A stretch of 64,000 bases of DNA from Methanosarcina acetivorans C2A (GCF_000007345.1 NC_003552.1:3162001-3226000), one strand, 5' to 3'; counted from the first letter of the stretch, positions 55,254-63,980 are shown. Numbers and translations are program-made. The notes: generated by a model from the sequence alone, not told the origin.

Positions 55254-57280
55254 TAAATGACCCTCCTGAGAATCCCAATTATTGCCGCTGCTGCAAGGAT
55301 TGTAAACCCTACAGATACCAAAACTATAGAACTGCCAAATCCTGAAACTACACTTATATCTGACCTTGGAATTGCGTTGTATGATGCAGCAATAAGATAG
55401 CTATCGTTTCCTTCAGCTTCATAGACTTCAATTCTGGGGTCTCCAAACCCATCTATAGATGGAAGATATGGGATTACCGTACCTGTGTTTGTACAGGTTA
55501 TTTTGTAATTGTATGTCTGCCCTTCTATGAAACTTGAAGTAACTGTAAAGGTTCTTGTACCTGAATTGTAACTTAAAACAGCATTTTCATCATTTGTGTT
55601 GAGTTCATAGCTTAACAAACTTGAGCTTAAGATATCGTTTGCTTCTGCTGTATACGAAACTTCACCACTTGAGTAATCATTCCCGGGTACAAACCTTATA
55701 TAAATTTCGTAAGTGTTGTCTGTTAGTACTTCATCTATTTCAGTTGTGTTTTCAGTATAACCAACTTCAGCAGAAATATTAAAAGGTGTCACAGTATCCG
55801 TATAGTCATTTACTGTTACTCCTCCAATATTTACAGAATCAGGAACGTAAGCCGAGAGAGAAGATATATCATTGTCTTCTGAATCGTAAGGGATCGAGAC
55901 TTCCCCCGATTCATCTATTTGATTGCTGTAAGTACTTCCTGAATTTGTTTTTAGTTGGAGATCTTTTATATTGTCGTAATATATTTGTTTTATTTCATTG
56001 TCCGAAAGCGTTTTATTATATATCATTACGTTATCGATAGTACCATTGAAGGGGGTCGAACTCACCCCTGTAGCACCTATTGATATAGAGGAAATACTAT
56101 CTTTGATTTGTTTACCAGTGAACCCGAAATATGTTTTTTTAAGTAGACCATCGACATAAAACCGGACCTCCCCTGTATCACTAGAAAAAGTATATCCTAC
56201 GAAATGTTTATCCATATCTGCTATAACTAATGCAGAATCTTCTAGTTCTCCTGTTGTTGAATCGTCGCTAAAAGTTAGCTGTACCATCAGGTTATTGTTT
56301 GATTCAATCCTAAAATATTTCAGTTCATCTGCTTTTCCTATGATAGTTGAAAATGCTCCAGTGTTCCCGCGCTGTATAGTTGCTAACACCGTTACATTAT
56401 TTGTAAACACTGTAGTAGTTGAATCTGTTATTTGGACAACATCATTAACACCATCAAAACTACCAGCATTGTTATATTTTCCTTCAATAAAACTCATACC
56501 GCTTGCAGTACCGTCATTACCATTTCCGGAATAGTCCTGTACGAGAGTTCCTGAATCTTCATCGAATCTCCACCATCCTACTAAACCATCAGTAGGAATA
56601 TCATAAGGCGAATCTTTGGTGTATGTGGGGGTTACAGTTGCATCAATGAAATTCACGTTTTCAGCATCAAATGTAGAGCCAAGGCTAAATATTGTAGAAT
56701 CCGGATATGTTACGGTTCCTGATTTTGTGTAAGTTCCAACAAATCCACCTATAACAACCTCGGAAAAAGGCACATCTTCAATATAGGCGTATCCATTATC
56801 ATTTTTGATTTCCTGAAGCCAAACTGCGTCAATTATTCCAGCATCGTTGTAGTGTGTTATTTTGACATACCCATCTGAAACGCCAGGGAGCCCGGAGAGA
56901 TCAGAGTACCTTATTCTGATATCCCTGAGTTTGTGATCTTTCCCCAAATCTTTTATTTTTATTTGCCCTGTTGTGGTTTTCCCACAAACTAAAGTACTTG
57001 AGTCAAGAGATGCCGAGACTTCAATTTCCTCATTAAGGTCTTCGATTTTGTATTTATATAATCCTTTTTCTGATTGTGTTTTTGACGCTGCTTTTTCGAT
57101 GTTAGACGTACCTTTTGTTTGAAGTTCTATAAGGCGTTCGCCTGCAAGATCTTCATTACTCTTTACTTTGCTTTCTGCTGCTGAACTTACAGGGCAAGCT
57201 AAAGCAAAAATTACAGTACAAAGAACTAGCCCACAAAGAAGACCAGTAAAACGTTTCTTAACTATGTTTATTATATTCAT
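55253..57280 (-). CDS. LamG-domain surface protein of the element
   Basis: About 675 residues from ATG 57280. AAGGAG lies eight bases upstream, and a GTG at 57289 would overlap it. A signal peptide (to about 37, ACPVSSA) is followed by a beta domain and a LamG/concanavalin-like jelly roll at about 230-440: GLVGWWRFDEDSGTLVQDYS, NAGSFDGVNDVVQI, FYVDGLLKKTYFG, GTIDNVMIYNKTLSDNEIKQ. A further beta domain and a C-terminal transmembrane helix (VLVSVGFTILAAAAIIGILR) with RR end follow. LamG folds bind sugars or proteins. It is a good candidate for a virion spike or receptor-binding protein. PAV1-type archaeal viruses carry LamG proteins of similar size. Confidence 0.85.
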   Translation of the reverse strand: MNIINIVKKRFTGLLCGLVLCTVIFALACPVSSAAESKVKSNEDLAGERLIELQTKGTSNIEKAASKTQSEKGLYKYKIEDLNEEIEVSASLDSSTLVCGKTTTGQIKIKDLGKDHKLRDIRIRYSDLSGLPGVSDGYVKITHYNDAGIIDAVWLQEIKNDNGYAYIEDVPFSEVVIGGFVGTYTKSGTVTYPDSTIFSLGSTFDAENVNFIDATVTPTYTKDSPYDIPTDGLVGWWRFDEDSGTLVQDYSGNGNDGTASGMSFIEGKYNNAGSFDGVNDVVQITDSTTTVFTNNVTVLATIQRGNTGAFSTIIGKADELKYFRIESNNNLMVQLTFSDDSTTGELEDSALVIADMDKHFVGYTFSSDTGEVRFYVDGLLKKTYFGFTGKQIKDSISSISIGATGVSSTPFNGTIDNVMIYNKTLSDNEIKQIYYDNIKDLQLKTNSGSTYSNQIDESGEVSIPYDSEDNDISSLSAYVPDSVNIGGVTVNDYTDTVTPFNISAEVGYTENTTEIDEVLTDNTYEIYIRFVPGNDYSSGEVSYTAEANDILSSSLLSYELNTNDENAVLSYNSGTRTFTVTSSFIEGQTYNYKITCTNTGTVIPYLPSIDGFGDPRIEVYEAEGNDSYLIAASYNAIPRSDISVVSGFGSSIVLVSVGFTILAAAAIIGILRRVI

Positions 57281-57294
57281 CCTTCCCACTCCTT

Positions 57295-57534
57295 TTAAAA
57301 TTTATACGTATCTGGTTCGTCCTTCGTTGAGTGAAGGAGACCGTAAACGATTATTCCCACACCTAGAATTATGAATCCTGTATGGTAGCTTCGTGTTAGG
57401 GTTGATATAGCCCATTCTGGGGCCCCCCATGAGACCATGATATCCAGAAAACCCATTATGGGCTCAGTCAATACGAAATAAGTTAATAGGGTTGAAAGAA
57501 GCCCTATTATCACCATTATCCAGACCCAGATCAA
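57295..57534 (-). CDS. two-helix membrane protein of the element
   Basis: 79 residues with transmembrane segments at about 2-22 (WVWIMVIIGLLSTLLTYFVL) and 50-66 (TGFIILGVGIIVYGLL) and a short acidic tail. The start is TTG, overlapping the TGA of the previous gene and preceded by AAGGGGGG at a good distance. Function unknown. Confidence 0.72.
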   Translation of the reverse strand: MIWVWIMVIIGLLSTLLTYFVLTEPIMGFLDIMVSWGAPEWAISTLTRSYHTGFIILGVGIIVYGLLHSTKDEPDTYKF

Positions 57535-57836
57535 GAATTACCCCCCTTGAATGTCATGAATAACATCGATCCTGTGGCTGTTGCCAGCAGCATTAAGATA
57601 GCTACTCCGAGTGTTTCCGGGAAAGCTACCCCGAAGGCTGCAGTAAACAGAATTCCGCTGATCAATGGGATAGCTATGTCCTGAGATTTCAGGTACATCA
57701 TGAAAACGGGGATGATCCCGAACAGGACCCAGAAGTAGTTACCCATGATGTTAACAAATGGGGCTACGCAGAGCCCGAGGAAATCGAAATCTTCCCCGTT
57801 TATGAAAGGAGCTATGAAAGTCTCGTTATAGGTCAT
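57531..57836 (-). CDS. three-helix membrane protein of the element
   Basis: 101 residues. Three hydrophobic segments (about 19-47, 52-72 and 74-95: VNIMGNYFWVLFGIIPVFMM, IPLISGILFTAAFGVAFPET, LGVAILMLLATATGSMLFMT) fill the protein. The start overlaps the preceding stop by four bases (ATGA). Function unknown. Probably membrane-embedded in host or virion. Confidence 0.72.
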   Translation of the reverse strand: MTYNETFIAPFINGEDFDFLGLCVAPFVNIMGNYFWVLFGIIPVFMMYLKSQDIAIPLISGILFTAAFGVAFPETLGVAILMLLATATGSMLFMTFKGGNS

Positions 57837-58204
57837 GAATTACCCTCCAGGCTCCACTTTCCTAAGAACTGCAGTATTCCCACCGCGTATACGATGTATA
57901 CCCCTATTGCGAAAATACCCGTTAGGACTTCGGGCATACCGACCTCTCCGAGTAGGAGGATTAGGGTTATAGGGGCCAGTATCAAAATTTTTGCTAACAT
58001 GCCTATAGCCCTGGGAAAATCTCCATAGATATACATAGCAATATCCGCGTTACTGTAAGACAGGTCAGCAGGAGCCATTGATTCAAAATCTTCAACTGAC
58101 ATTGGGACTGTTGCTATTTCTACGGGCAAAATATCAGCAGCTACAAAAAACGCTACTGACAGATTGACAAAGATTAAGAATAGGGCAATTGAGTATATTT
58201 TCAT
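57833..58204 (-). CDS. membrane protein of the element with signal-like N-terminus
   Basis: 123 residues. A hydrophobic start (about 4-22) resembles a signal peptide or anchor. A polar external loop with DILPVEIATVPMSVEDFESM follows, then two helices (about 67-86 and 93-112: AKILILAPITLILLLGEVGM, GIFAIGVYIVYAVGILQFLG). The ATGA overlap ties it to the large surface gene before it. Confidence 0.72.
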   Translation of the reverse strand: MKIYSIALFLIFVNLSVAFFVAADILPVEIATVPMSVEDFESMAPADLSYSNADIAMYIYGDFPRAIGMLAKILILAPITLILLLGEVGMPEVLTGIFAIGVYIVYAVGILQFLGKWSLEGNS

Positions 58205-60315
58205 GAATACCGCCCCCGTAAAATCGCTATCAATCCAAGCACTACTATCATTGAGAGAATTAGTATTCCAATGTGGAGCATTCCGACAGCATACAACCCC
58301 CCGGCAAATATTGCTGTTATGAATGCGCCTGCACTGGCAGATTTTGCCCCGAATAGTAAGCCTATTGTAAACAGGATAAAAACACTTATCATGTTAGACC
58401 ATTTGTCTGAAATTCCGAGGTCTATGATACTGTTTTCCCCTCTGACATATTCAGTATGTCTTAAAGTGCCTCCTGTGGTTTCTGCTTCGATTACTATTTT
58501 ATACTGTTTTGAGGGGTCTGCATAGTAATATGTTGCAGATCCTGCAGGAGCAGAAGAGGACAGAGAGTAGACTACACTCGAATTATCGTCATATATTGTG
58601 TAGCTGAAAGGTTCAGTAAGAGAACCCGCAGGAGCGAACCAGTTCAAGGTTATACTTTCATTAGTTTTGGTGAATGTGTAATTGAATCCCCCGTAAGTGT
58701 CCGAAGCCGGGATCAGTTCGACATCCCCGGCTATCAGGCTTACTGTTTCATCCTGTACTGGTGTATAGGACCCTACCCCCCGAGTATAACCAGTTGAGGA
58801 GATTAGTTCGAGGGAGTAACTTGTATCAGTAGTGAGATAGACCTTGTTAGATCCTGATGCATCGAAATAACTATCTGATATTGTTATTCCGTCTCCTGTA
58901 TCTGGTTTTGTTATTTTTAGCCGAGTTTCCAGATAGCTGAATTGATTAGTATAATCAATCAAGCTGAAGGAGATCAGAGAAGTTGAGGTATTAGAAGAAA
59001 GATAAGCTGTGATGATATCCGGGCTATCTATTACAAGAGTTCGAGGGGAATAACCGCTTGAACTAATTGTTGCTATGTATTCCCCTGTCAGGACCTCAGA
59101 AGAGTTGAAGCTTATAACCCCTGAAGAGGTTGATTTTGAATAGCTGTTAGTGTCATTTTGAAGTATCACGGAGAATGAAGTCAGATTTACTAATGTGTCC
59201 TCATTTTTTACGAAAATTCCAACATATCCCGGTGTTGGAGTAGCTTCCTCTATCGTGAATGATACCGGGGTTGCTCCCCATGTACTCAGATCTGAATCCC
59301 ATACCAGAACACGCCAGTAGTAAGTACCAGGGTTTAGACTGAGCTCCTGAGTTGTTTCTGATTGAGAAATGTTGTACCAAAGGGAGTCAAAATTTGAATC
59401 TGTCCCGAATTGGAAAATATAATTAGAACTGATGTTTTCCCATTCAAAATTTACAGTGTTGAAAGGTTCTTCTATTGGTATTGATTCCCCGTTTACCGGT
59501 GAAATTACTTCAGGGCCGTTGTTAATGAGTTTTGATATTTCGATATCGTAAGCTGTAGATGCCGTAAAGGTGTAACTAAAAGTAATTATGCCTTCAGAGT
59601 CTGATACTGATTCGCTTACACTGTTTATTGTTGCTGTTGCTGAGTCGTTATCTGAGTATCCGGACCAGTCGATATTATCAAATTCTGCCCGCAGAAAATA
59701 AGCAGTATTGGAAGGAGTATACGAAAATTCCGATACTGCTACCCCGTAATCGAATGTTTCAGAGTCTGACGAGATGGGTTTGTTATCGACCCAGATAAGA
59801 ACGTCGTCTACTGCACCGTGATAAGAGCTCAGTGCGCCTATATTAACCACTTGTATAGAAATCCTATCAGTGCCTGCTGGAGCTATGAATGACCCTGAAA
59901 ATTGTTTCCAGTTTCCGGCTGCAAGACCTGTATCGAGTGTTACTGAAGATGTGGATATTTCCACCCCCGAGGAGTTACGGAATATAATATTGAGCTGCCC
60001 TGTACAGACAGTGTTAGTTATTTCGTTCCACCAAAGGGTATAGTTTACTGAATCTCCTTCATGGACATCATAAACAGCCTGCGTGACATAACTTGAAGAA
60101 CCGCCAGCTAATTCAGCCGCATAAGTCCCACCGTGAGGGTTTGCTGAGTATTGGGATACTGTCCCTGCTTCACCCCAAGAGTTTGCATTTGAGGAGCTGG
60201 CCCAACTTTCGAAATCATAGTTTGCTACTTCCATAGATGAAACAGAGGTTGCATTTGCTCCATGAATTGAGATGAGCATCAGACAGAAAACAAGGAAGTA
60301 GGAAAATAGTTTCAT
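58201..60315 (-). CDS. large surface protein of the element with CBM-like domain
   Basis: About 704 residues from ATG 60315 (MKLFSYFLVF), which has AAGGGAG upstream and overlaps the previous stop (TGATG). The longer frame to 60408 lies inside that gene. A signal peptide (1-18 or so) precedes a carbohydrate-binding-like jelly roll at about 25-185 (NYDFESWASSSNANSWGEAG, GGTYAAELAGGSSSYVTQAV, IVNxG..HGAVDDVLIWVDN style). Several Ig/fibronectin-like beta domains follow, including VNFEWENISSNYIFQFGTDS. Three transmembrane helices form the end (about 638-700). It is a candidate virion surface or adhesion protein. Confidence 0.82.
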   Translation of the reverse strand: MKLFSYFLVFCLMLISIHGANATSVSSMEVANYDFESWASSSNANSWGEAGTVSQYSANPHGGTYAAELAGGSSSYVTQAVYDVHEGDSVNYTLWWNEITNTVCTGQLNIIFRNSSGVEISTSSVTLDTGLAAGNWKQFSGSFIAPAGTDRISIQVVNIGALSSYHGAVDDVLIWVDNKPISSDSETFDYGVAVSEFSYTPSNTAYFLRAEFDNIDWSGYSDNDSATATINSVSESVSDSEGIITFSYTFTASTAYDIEISKLINNGPEVISPVNGESIPIEEPFNTVNFEWENISSNYIFQFGTDSNFDSLWYNISQSETTQELSLNPGTYYWRVLVWDSDLSTWGATPVSFTIEEATPTPGYVGIFVKNEDTLVNLTSFSVILQNDTNSYSKSTSSGVISFNSSEVLTGEYIATISSSGYSPRTLVIDSPDIITAYLSSNTSTSLISFSLIDYTNQFSYLETRLKITKPDTGDGITISDSYFDASGSNKVYLTTDTSYSLELISSTGYTRGVGSYTPVQDETVSLIAGDVELIPASDTYGGFNYTFTKTNESITLNWFAPAGSLTEPFSYTIYDDNSSVVYSLSSSAPAGSATYYYADPSKQYKIVIEAETTGGTLRHTEYVRGENSIIDLGISDKWSNMISVFILFTIGLLFGAKSASAGAFITAIFAGGLYAVGMLHIGILILSMIVVLGLIAILRGRYS

Positions 60316-60551
60316 CAGAAACCACTCCCTTGTTTCTGACTGTTGAGGTATCCGTACAGGCAGCAGGCACCTAGACAGCCCAGAGGGGAATATTTCCAGC
60401 AAGTCCAAAGAATTCTTACTGCAAGGGCTGCGTCGTCTGTCCCTGTGTATGCTGAGGCGTAGAGGGCTGCAACTACGTCATATGTGCAGGCATAGAGGAG
60501 GCCAAAGAAGCCCATACAGAGCAAAATTACAATCCAGTTATAGGCTGCCAT
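60315..60551 (-). CDS. two-helix membrane protein of the element, Cys-rich
   Basis: 78 residues. Hydrophobic segments at about 5-33 (NWIVILLCMGFFGLLYACTY) and 45-68 (RILWTCWKYSPLGCLGACCL) carry six cysteines. It lies directly after the ATPase gene with no gap and overlaps the next start. Function unknown. Confidence 0.7.
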   Translation of the reverse strand: MAAYNWIVILLCMGFFGLLYACTYDVVAALYASAYTGTDDAALAVRILWTCWKYSPLGCLGACCLYGYLNSQKQGSGF

Positions 60552-61391
60552 TTATTCAGCCTCCAATTTTTCTTCAAGCTGAGTTTTTAGCTCGGAGAAA
60601 TCCAGGTTTACCCCGAGGAGCTTGTTTATTCCGTCTTTTTCTTTCACTCCTGCAATACGTTCAAGTACTGATTCTCTGTTAGCCCTTTTAGCGTCGATGT
60701 AGTCAGATTCTATTGATTTTTCCATTGCTGGGAATTCTTCTATGAAGTCTGGCTTAACTATTTTGAAAAGCTCTTTAGGGCTTCTGAATGCGAATTTTGC
60801 TTTTCTGTTCAGGCTGAGTTTTATTATTTTGTCTCCGCTGAAATAGGCATAAAAGTGCTTATATTCTACTTTGTTATCGTATGGGTGATACACTTCTGTG
60901 AAAGTATACAGAAGTGATTTAACGCGACGTTCCCGGATATCCGGGACCACGTCCCAAAATGAGGGAGATACCAGGACATCAAAGTGATTTGAAGCCCTTT
61001 TGATTTTGAAAATTTCTTGTGCGTCTGCGCTGTTTTTTGAGGAGTGCCTTTGAGAGAAAAGGACCGTTACGGCTTCGTCGTACCAGGCTACTTTGAAAGG
61101 AGTGTCCTGAAATTTTGTATAAAATTTGAGGAAACTATGAGGTCCATCTCTGAATGAGTATATCATAGACTCATCTATGGAAAAATCAGGGTCTAGTAGA
61201 GAACATACATGAGAGGATAGAGTACTTTTTCCTGAGCCTTCAGTACCGGTTACGAAAATGACCCAATCTTGGTTAAGGGCTTTACAGTGTCTTTTTATGT
61301 TTTTAACGGTTGTTTTTAGGAAGTGCATTTCCTCTTTTTCTTTTTTTTCCTGCTGCTGCTCTGATGCCTGCAGCCGTGCAGCCCATGACAT
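60552..61391 (-). CDS. Zot/HerA-like P-loop ATPase of the element
   Basis: 279 residues. A Lys/Glu-rich N-terminus precedes Walker A GTEGSGKST (49-57) in VIFVTGTEGSGKSTLSSHVC, and Walker B VAWYDEA (101-107). The following stretch (RASNHFDVLVSPSFWDVVPD, then IRERRVKSLLYTF) is arranged as in Zot-like morphogenesis ATPases of filamentous phages and in HerA/FtsK-type packaging motors. No transmembrane helix is visible. The likely role is driving virion assembly or genome packaging. The ATG overlaps the stop of the previous gene (TAATG). Confidence 0.8.
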   Translation of the reverse strand: MSWAARLQASEQQQEKKEKEEMHFLKTTVKNIKRHCKALNQDWVIFVTGTEGSGKSTLSSHVCSLLDPDFSIDESMIYSFRDGPHSFLKFYTKFQDTPFKVAWYDEAVTVLFSQRHSSKNSADAQEIFKIKRASNHFDVLVSPSFWDVVPDIRERRVKSLLYTFTEVYHPYDNKVEYKHFYAYFSGDKIIKLSLNRKAKFAFRSPKELFKIVKPDFIEEFPAMEKSIESDYIDAKRANRESVLERIAGVKEKDGINKLLGVNLDFSELKTQLEEKLEAE

Positions 61392-61804
61392 TATACCGAC
61401 CTCTCCCAGGCTGTAGCGGGATTATAGAAGTTTCTGATTATTGCAGGATCGTATATCCCGGCTGTTTTCATTGCTGCAAGATATTCCTCGAAGAGTGCCA
61501 GGAATTTACTTGATGTTTCAGGAGTGAGGACCAGATCTTCAGAGAATGATTCTTCTACATGAGTTATGAGGGGCAGGTCATTTTTGGAGAGCATCCCCGC
61601 AGTTATATGAAAAACTTTAAAGAAAGTGTTTATAAACTGCTCCCAAATTGTTTTGGAGTCCGAGTTAATCCCATGAAATCTAAGGGCTGTGAAAAGGTCC
61701 CCCATCAAATCTATAGTTTCGATTACTCGGACCGTTATGTCAAATCTTTCAAGACCTTTGAAGCCCGCACTTTGCTGTTTATAATTGTCGTCGCCATACC
61801 CCAT
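61391..61804 (-). CDS. element protein, helical, unknown
   Basis: 137 residues, soluble and mostly helical (FDITVRVIETIDLMGDLFTA, SSKFLALFEEYLAAMKTAGI). No known domain. GGGGGA sits before the ATG. Tight coupling to the ATPase suggests an ATPase partner. Confidence 0.68.
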   Translation of the reverse strand: MGYGDDNYKQQSAGFKGLERFDITVRVIETIDLMGDLFTALRFHGINSDSKTIWEQFINTFFKVFHITAGMLSKNDLPLITHVEESFSEDLVLTPETSSKFLALFEEYLAAMKTAGIYDPAIIRNFYNPATAWERSV

Positions 61805-61819
61805 TTTTATAGATCCCCC

Positions 61820-62470
61820 TTAGATTTGCATGCTTGAAACAGAAGCCTGAACTGATTCTGCTACAGAGGAAACCCCGCCTCCCTGGGTCATGCTGTAGGC
61901 TACGCCTGCGGCGATCATAATCATCATGAAAATGATAGCGTAATTGAACAGTTTACCGATGTCGTTTCTGTTACTGGCAAGGATTTCGGCTACTTTGTGT
62001 TCTATCCGGCTGTTGACGTAATTAGGGGTTACGTTTGCAGAGTACCTATAAAGGGCTCTTGCGTCGTATTTGTCAATGATTCCGGCAGTTAATGCGGCTT
62101 CTGCAGAGTCTTCCAGGGTAGTGTATACTTCTGCGTCAGCTTCTTCGAGTTTCTGCGCTGCTTCTGTTGCTGCTTTTGTTGGTATTACTGATATGTCTAC
62201 ATGTCCGAGTGCTACCGGAACGCCATTAATGAGGAAAGTAGAGTCTTCAGTCGGCAGGAATGACCCGTATTTTTTGTTTTTGAAATGGCGGTTTGTTGCG
62301 ATTATTTCGCGTTTTCCTGACTGAGTTTGGAGAATGATAACCATACCTTTACTGAGCTTTGCCTGAATGTACGGGAGGGCTACAGGGGCTGTAATTATTA
62401 CATAGATTGCTATTGACCCGAAAATCATAAGGCCGAATATGAAGAGAGAAAGAAGCGCTATAAGATTCAT
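61820..62470 (-). CDS. two-helix membrane protein with large internal domain
   Basis: 216 residues from ATG 62470 (MNLIALLS); AGGTGA stands five bases upstream. A long N-terminal hydrophobic segment (about 2-33), a mixed alpha/beta domain with KREIIATNRHFKNKKYGSFL and EAALTAGIIDKYDARALYRY, and a second helix near the C-terminus (about 182-199, NYAIIFMMIMIAAGVAYSMT) are visible. It may be a scaffold or membrane receptor for the ATPase. Function unknown. Confidence 0.7.
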   Translation of the reverse strand: MNLIALLSLFIFGLMIFGSIAIYVIITAPVALPYIQAKLSKGMVIILQTQSGKREIIATNRHFKNKKYGSFLPTEDSTFLINGVPVALGHVDISVIPTKAATEAAQKLEEADAEVYTTLEDSAEAALTAGIIDKYDARALYRYSANVTPNYVNSRIEHKVAEILASNRNDIGKLFNYAIIFMMIMIAAGVAYSMTQGGGVSSVAESVQASVSSMQI

Positions 62471-62475
62471 AAAAA

Positions 62476-62958
62476 TCACCTGCTGAAGAACTTTCTAAAC
62501 CGGTTCATCATTCCGCCTGAACTGTTTAGAGGCATGTTGTTTCTGAAGTCGCTCTGCATGTATGTCTGGTTGATTGATGTTGCCATGAGCTTTCTTTCAA
62601 ACCCGTCTCTTCCCCTTGTAAGCTCGGCACATAGGACGTTTCTTAGGGCTGTGAATTGATATTCCAGATCCCAGGTATATGCCCCTGGGGGCAGTCTCAT
62701 TAAGTATGCTGTTTTGAAATCATCGAACCTGAGCATCATCATTTTGATGTCTGTTTCTGTAAAGTTTGCGACTGCCATGTTTTTAACGAAAGATGAGAAA
62801 TGAAGGTGAAGATCTTTCGAAACCTGGGTTTTTAGTTCGTCTTTGTTCAGTAGTTCTTTTATGAAGTCTATCTGATCGTTGTATAGACGCTGTGGTCCTG
62901 TTGGGATATTTTGAGGGATATATCCCTGAGATTCACCCCCCTGTACTTGATCGTTCAT
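62476..62958 (-). CDS. element protein, soluble, unknown
   Basis: 160 residues from ATG 62958 (MNDQVQGGES), with GGAGG upstream and an ATGA overlap with the preceding gene. The longer open frame to 63060 lies inside that gene. A Gly/Gln/Pro-rich start is followed by helical sequence (DFIKELLNKDELKTQVSKDL) and a Met/Arg-rich end (GGMMNRFRKFFSR). Function unknown. Confidence 0.7.
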   Translation of the reverse strand: MNDQVQGGESQGYIPQNIPTGPQRLYNDQIDFIKELLNKDELKTQVSKDLHLHFSSFVKNMAVANFTETDIKMMMLRFDDFKTAYLMRLPPGAYTWDLEYQFTALRNVLCAELTRGRDGFERKLMATSINQTYMQSDFRNNMPLNSSGGMMNRFRKFFSR

Positions 62959-63221
62959 ATTCCGAGTTCCTCCGGACTTTTTAGATAAATAACTAATGTT
63001 AGTATTATTCCGACTACTGCAAGGAGAAACCAGAAACAACCTAATGCTAATGATTCCCAACCCTGTAGTGCAGAGAGTTCTAAACCGCTGTCAAATGTGA
63101 CCACCCGGAAGGAAAAACCGAACATCATTAGATTTGTGATCACTGAGCATAAAGCGGGAAACCCCGCGACCTTTGCTTTCGTAACGCTCCAATCATACAG
63201 CGCCAGAAAGAGTAGAACCAA
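62955..63221 (-). CDS. small membrane protein of the element, start uncertain
   Basis: At least 88 residues. It has a C-terminal helix (about 57-79, LALGCFWFLLAVVGIILTLV) and other hydrophobic stretches. The listed start is TTG 63221 without a good SD. In the same frame the sequence reads LYIFFGIIS just before it, which would complete an N-terminal helix. GGAGGG lies at about 63263-63269, too far from either. Initiation at a rare codon (CTG, about 63251) is possible. The stop overlaps the next start. Confidence 0.6.
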   Translation of the reverse strand: MVLLFLALYDWSVTKAKVAGFPALCSVITNLMMFGFSFRVVTFDSGLELSALQGWESLALGCFWFLLAVVGIILTLVIYLKSPEELGI

Positions 63222-63272
63222 TGAGATTATACCGAAAAAAATATACAGTGAGGAGAGCGTGGGGCTCCCTCC

Positions 63273-63656
63273 TTACTGTCTAAGATACATCACGATGCCG
63301 ATTATGACCACAGCCGCGAAGACAGTCAACCCGATGGGAAGGAGGTTCATAGCTCCCCAGGTTGTAGACTTCATGGCGGCTATGGATTCATTTGCCGTGT
63401 CGTCGGTTCCGATGATATTAGGGAAGACCTGGGAAAGGATCATCATGCCTACGCCCATGACCACGGCCCCAATTACAAGGGAGATGGAACCATCTACAAG
63501 TCCGATGGCTTTTTCATCTGTCATGAGGCTTTTCTCTTTTTCCATCTTTCCTACTATCTTCCCGGCTTTCTCACTGTCTTTTACAGTAGCTGCGATAAGC
63601 CCCCCACAAAGCAGGGCACCAACTTTACCAAGACGTCTTAAATTCTTTAAACTCAA
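63273..63656 (-). CDS. candidate major capsid protein, two hydrophobic helices
   Basis: 127 residues, first gene of the operon. A basic, weakly hydrophobic leader (MSLKNLRRLGKVGALLCGG) and a charged segment are followed by two strong hydrophobic helices (about 53-77, GLVDGSISLVIGAVVMGVGM, and 104-124, LLPIGLTVFAAVVIIGIVMY) separated by a short polar loop. Spindle-shaped archaeal viruses have capsid proteins of this size and pattern, often with a cleaved N-terminus. The match here is by architecture only. The start is TTG with a weak SD. It might instead be another membrane protein. Confidence 0.6.
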   Translation of the reverse strand: MSLKNLRRLGKVGALLCGGLIAATVKDSEKAGKIVGKMEKEKSLMTDEKAIGLVDGSISLVIGAVVMGVGMMILSQVFPNIIGTDDTANESIAAMKSTTWGAMNLLPIGLTVFAAVVIIGIVMYLRQ

Positions 63657-63980
63657 TCTACCACAACCAACCCCGGTCTAAAATTGACCGATTTTTTACA
63701 AATAAATCATTATATGTTGATATATTTATATGTTTGCATTATTTCGAACAGATCGACATATACAAACATATCATTGTATATTGATATGTTAATACGTATA
63801 CGTCATTTTGAACAAATAGATCGATAATATTGGTTTGTTAGTGGATAGTTGAACAATTACGAAGATATATTTTCTAAAAATAGTAAGTGTATGAACGAAG
63901 GATATATATCAACGTTTGTTTATATGTTGTATTGTTGTATTGATAGGACGGCCCGCGAGGGAAGCCCTGGAGGTAATTGG
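63657..63980. promoter_or_regulatory. divergent promoter region with 50-bp direct repeat
   Basis: This AT-rich, gene-free region separates the minus-strand operon from the + gene at 63981. A degenerate repeat of about 50 bases begins CATTATATGTTGATAT (63708-63756) and CATTGTATATTGATAT (63772-63823); both end in GAACA..GATCGA. Several TATA-like runs are present on both strands. It may hold operators, or the replication origin of the element. Confidence 0.6.
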
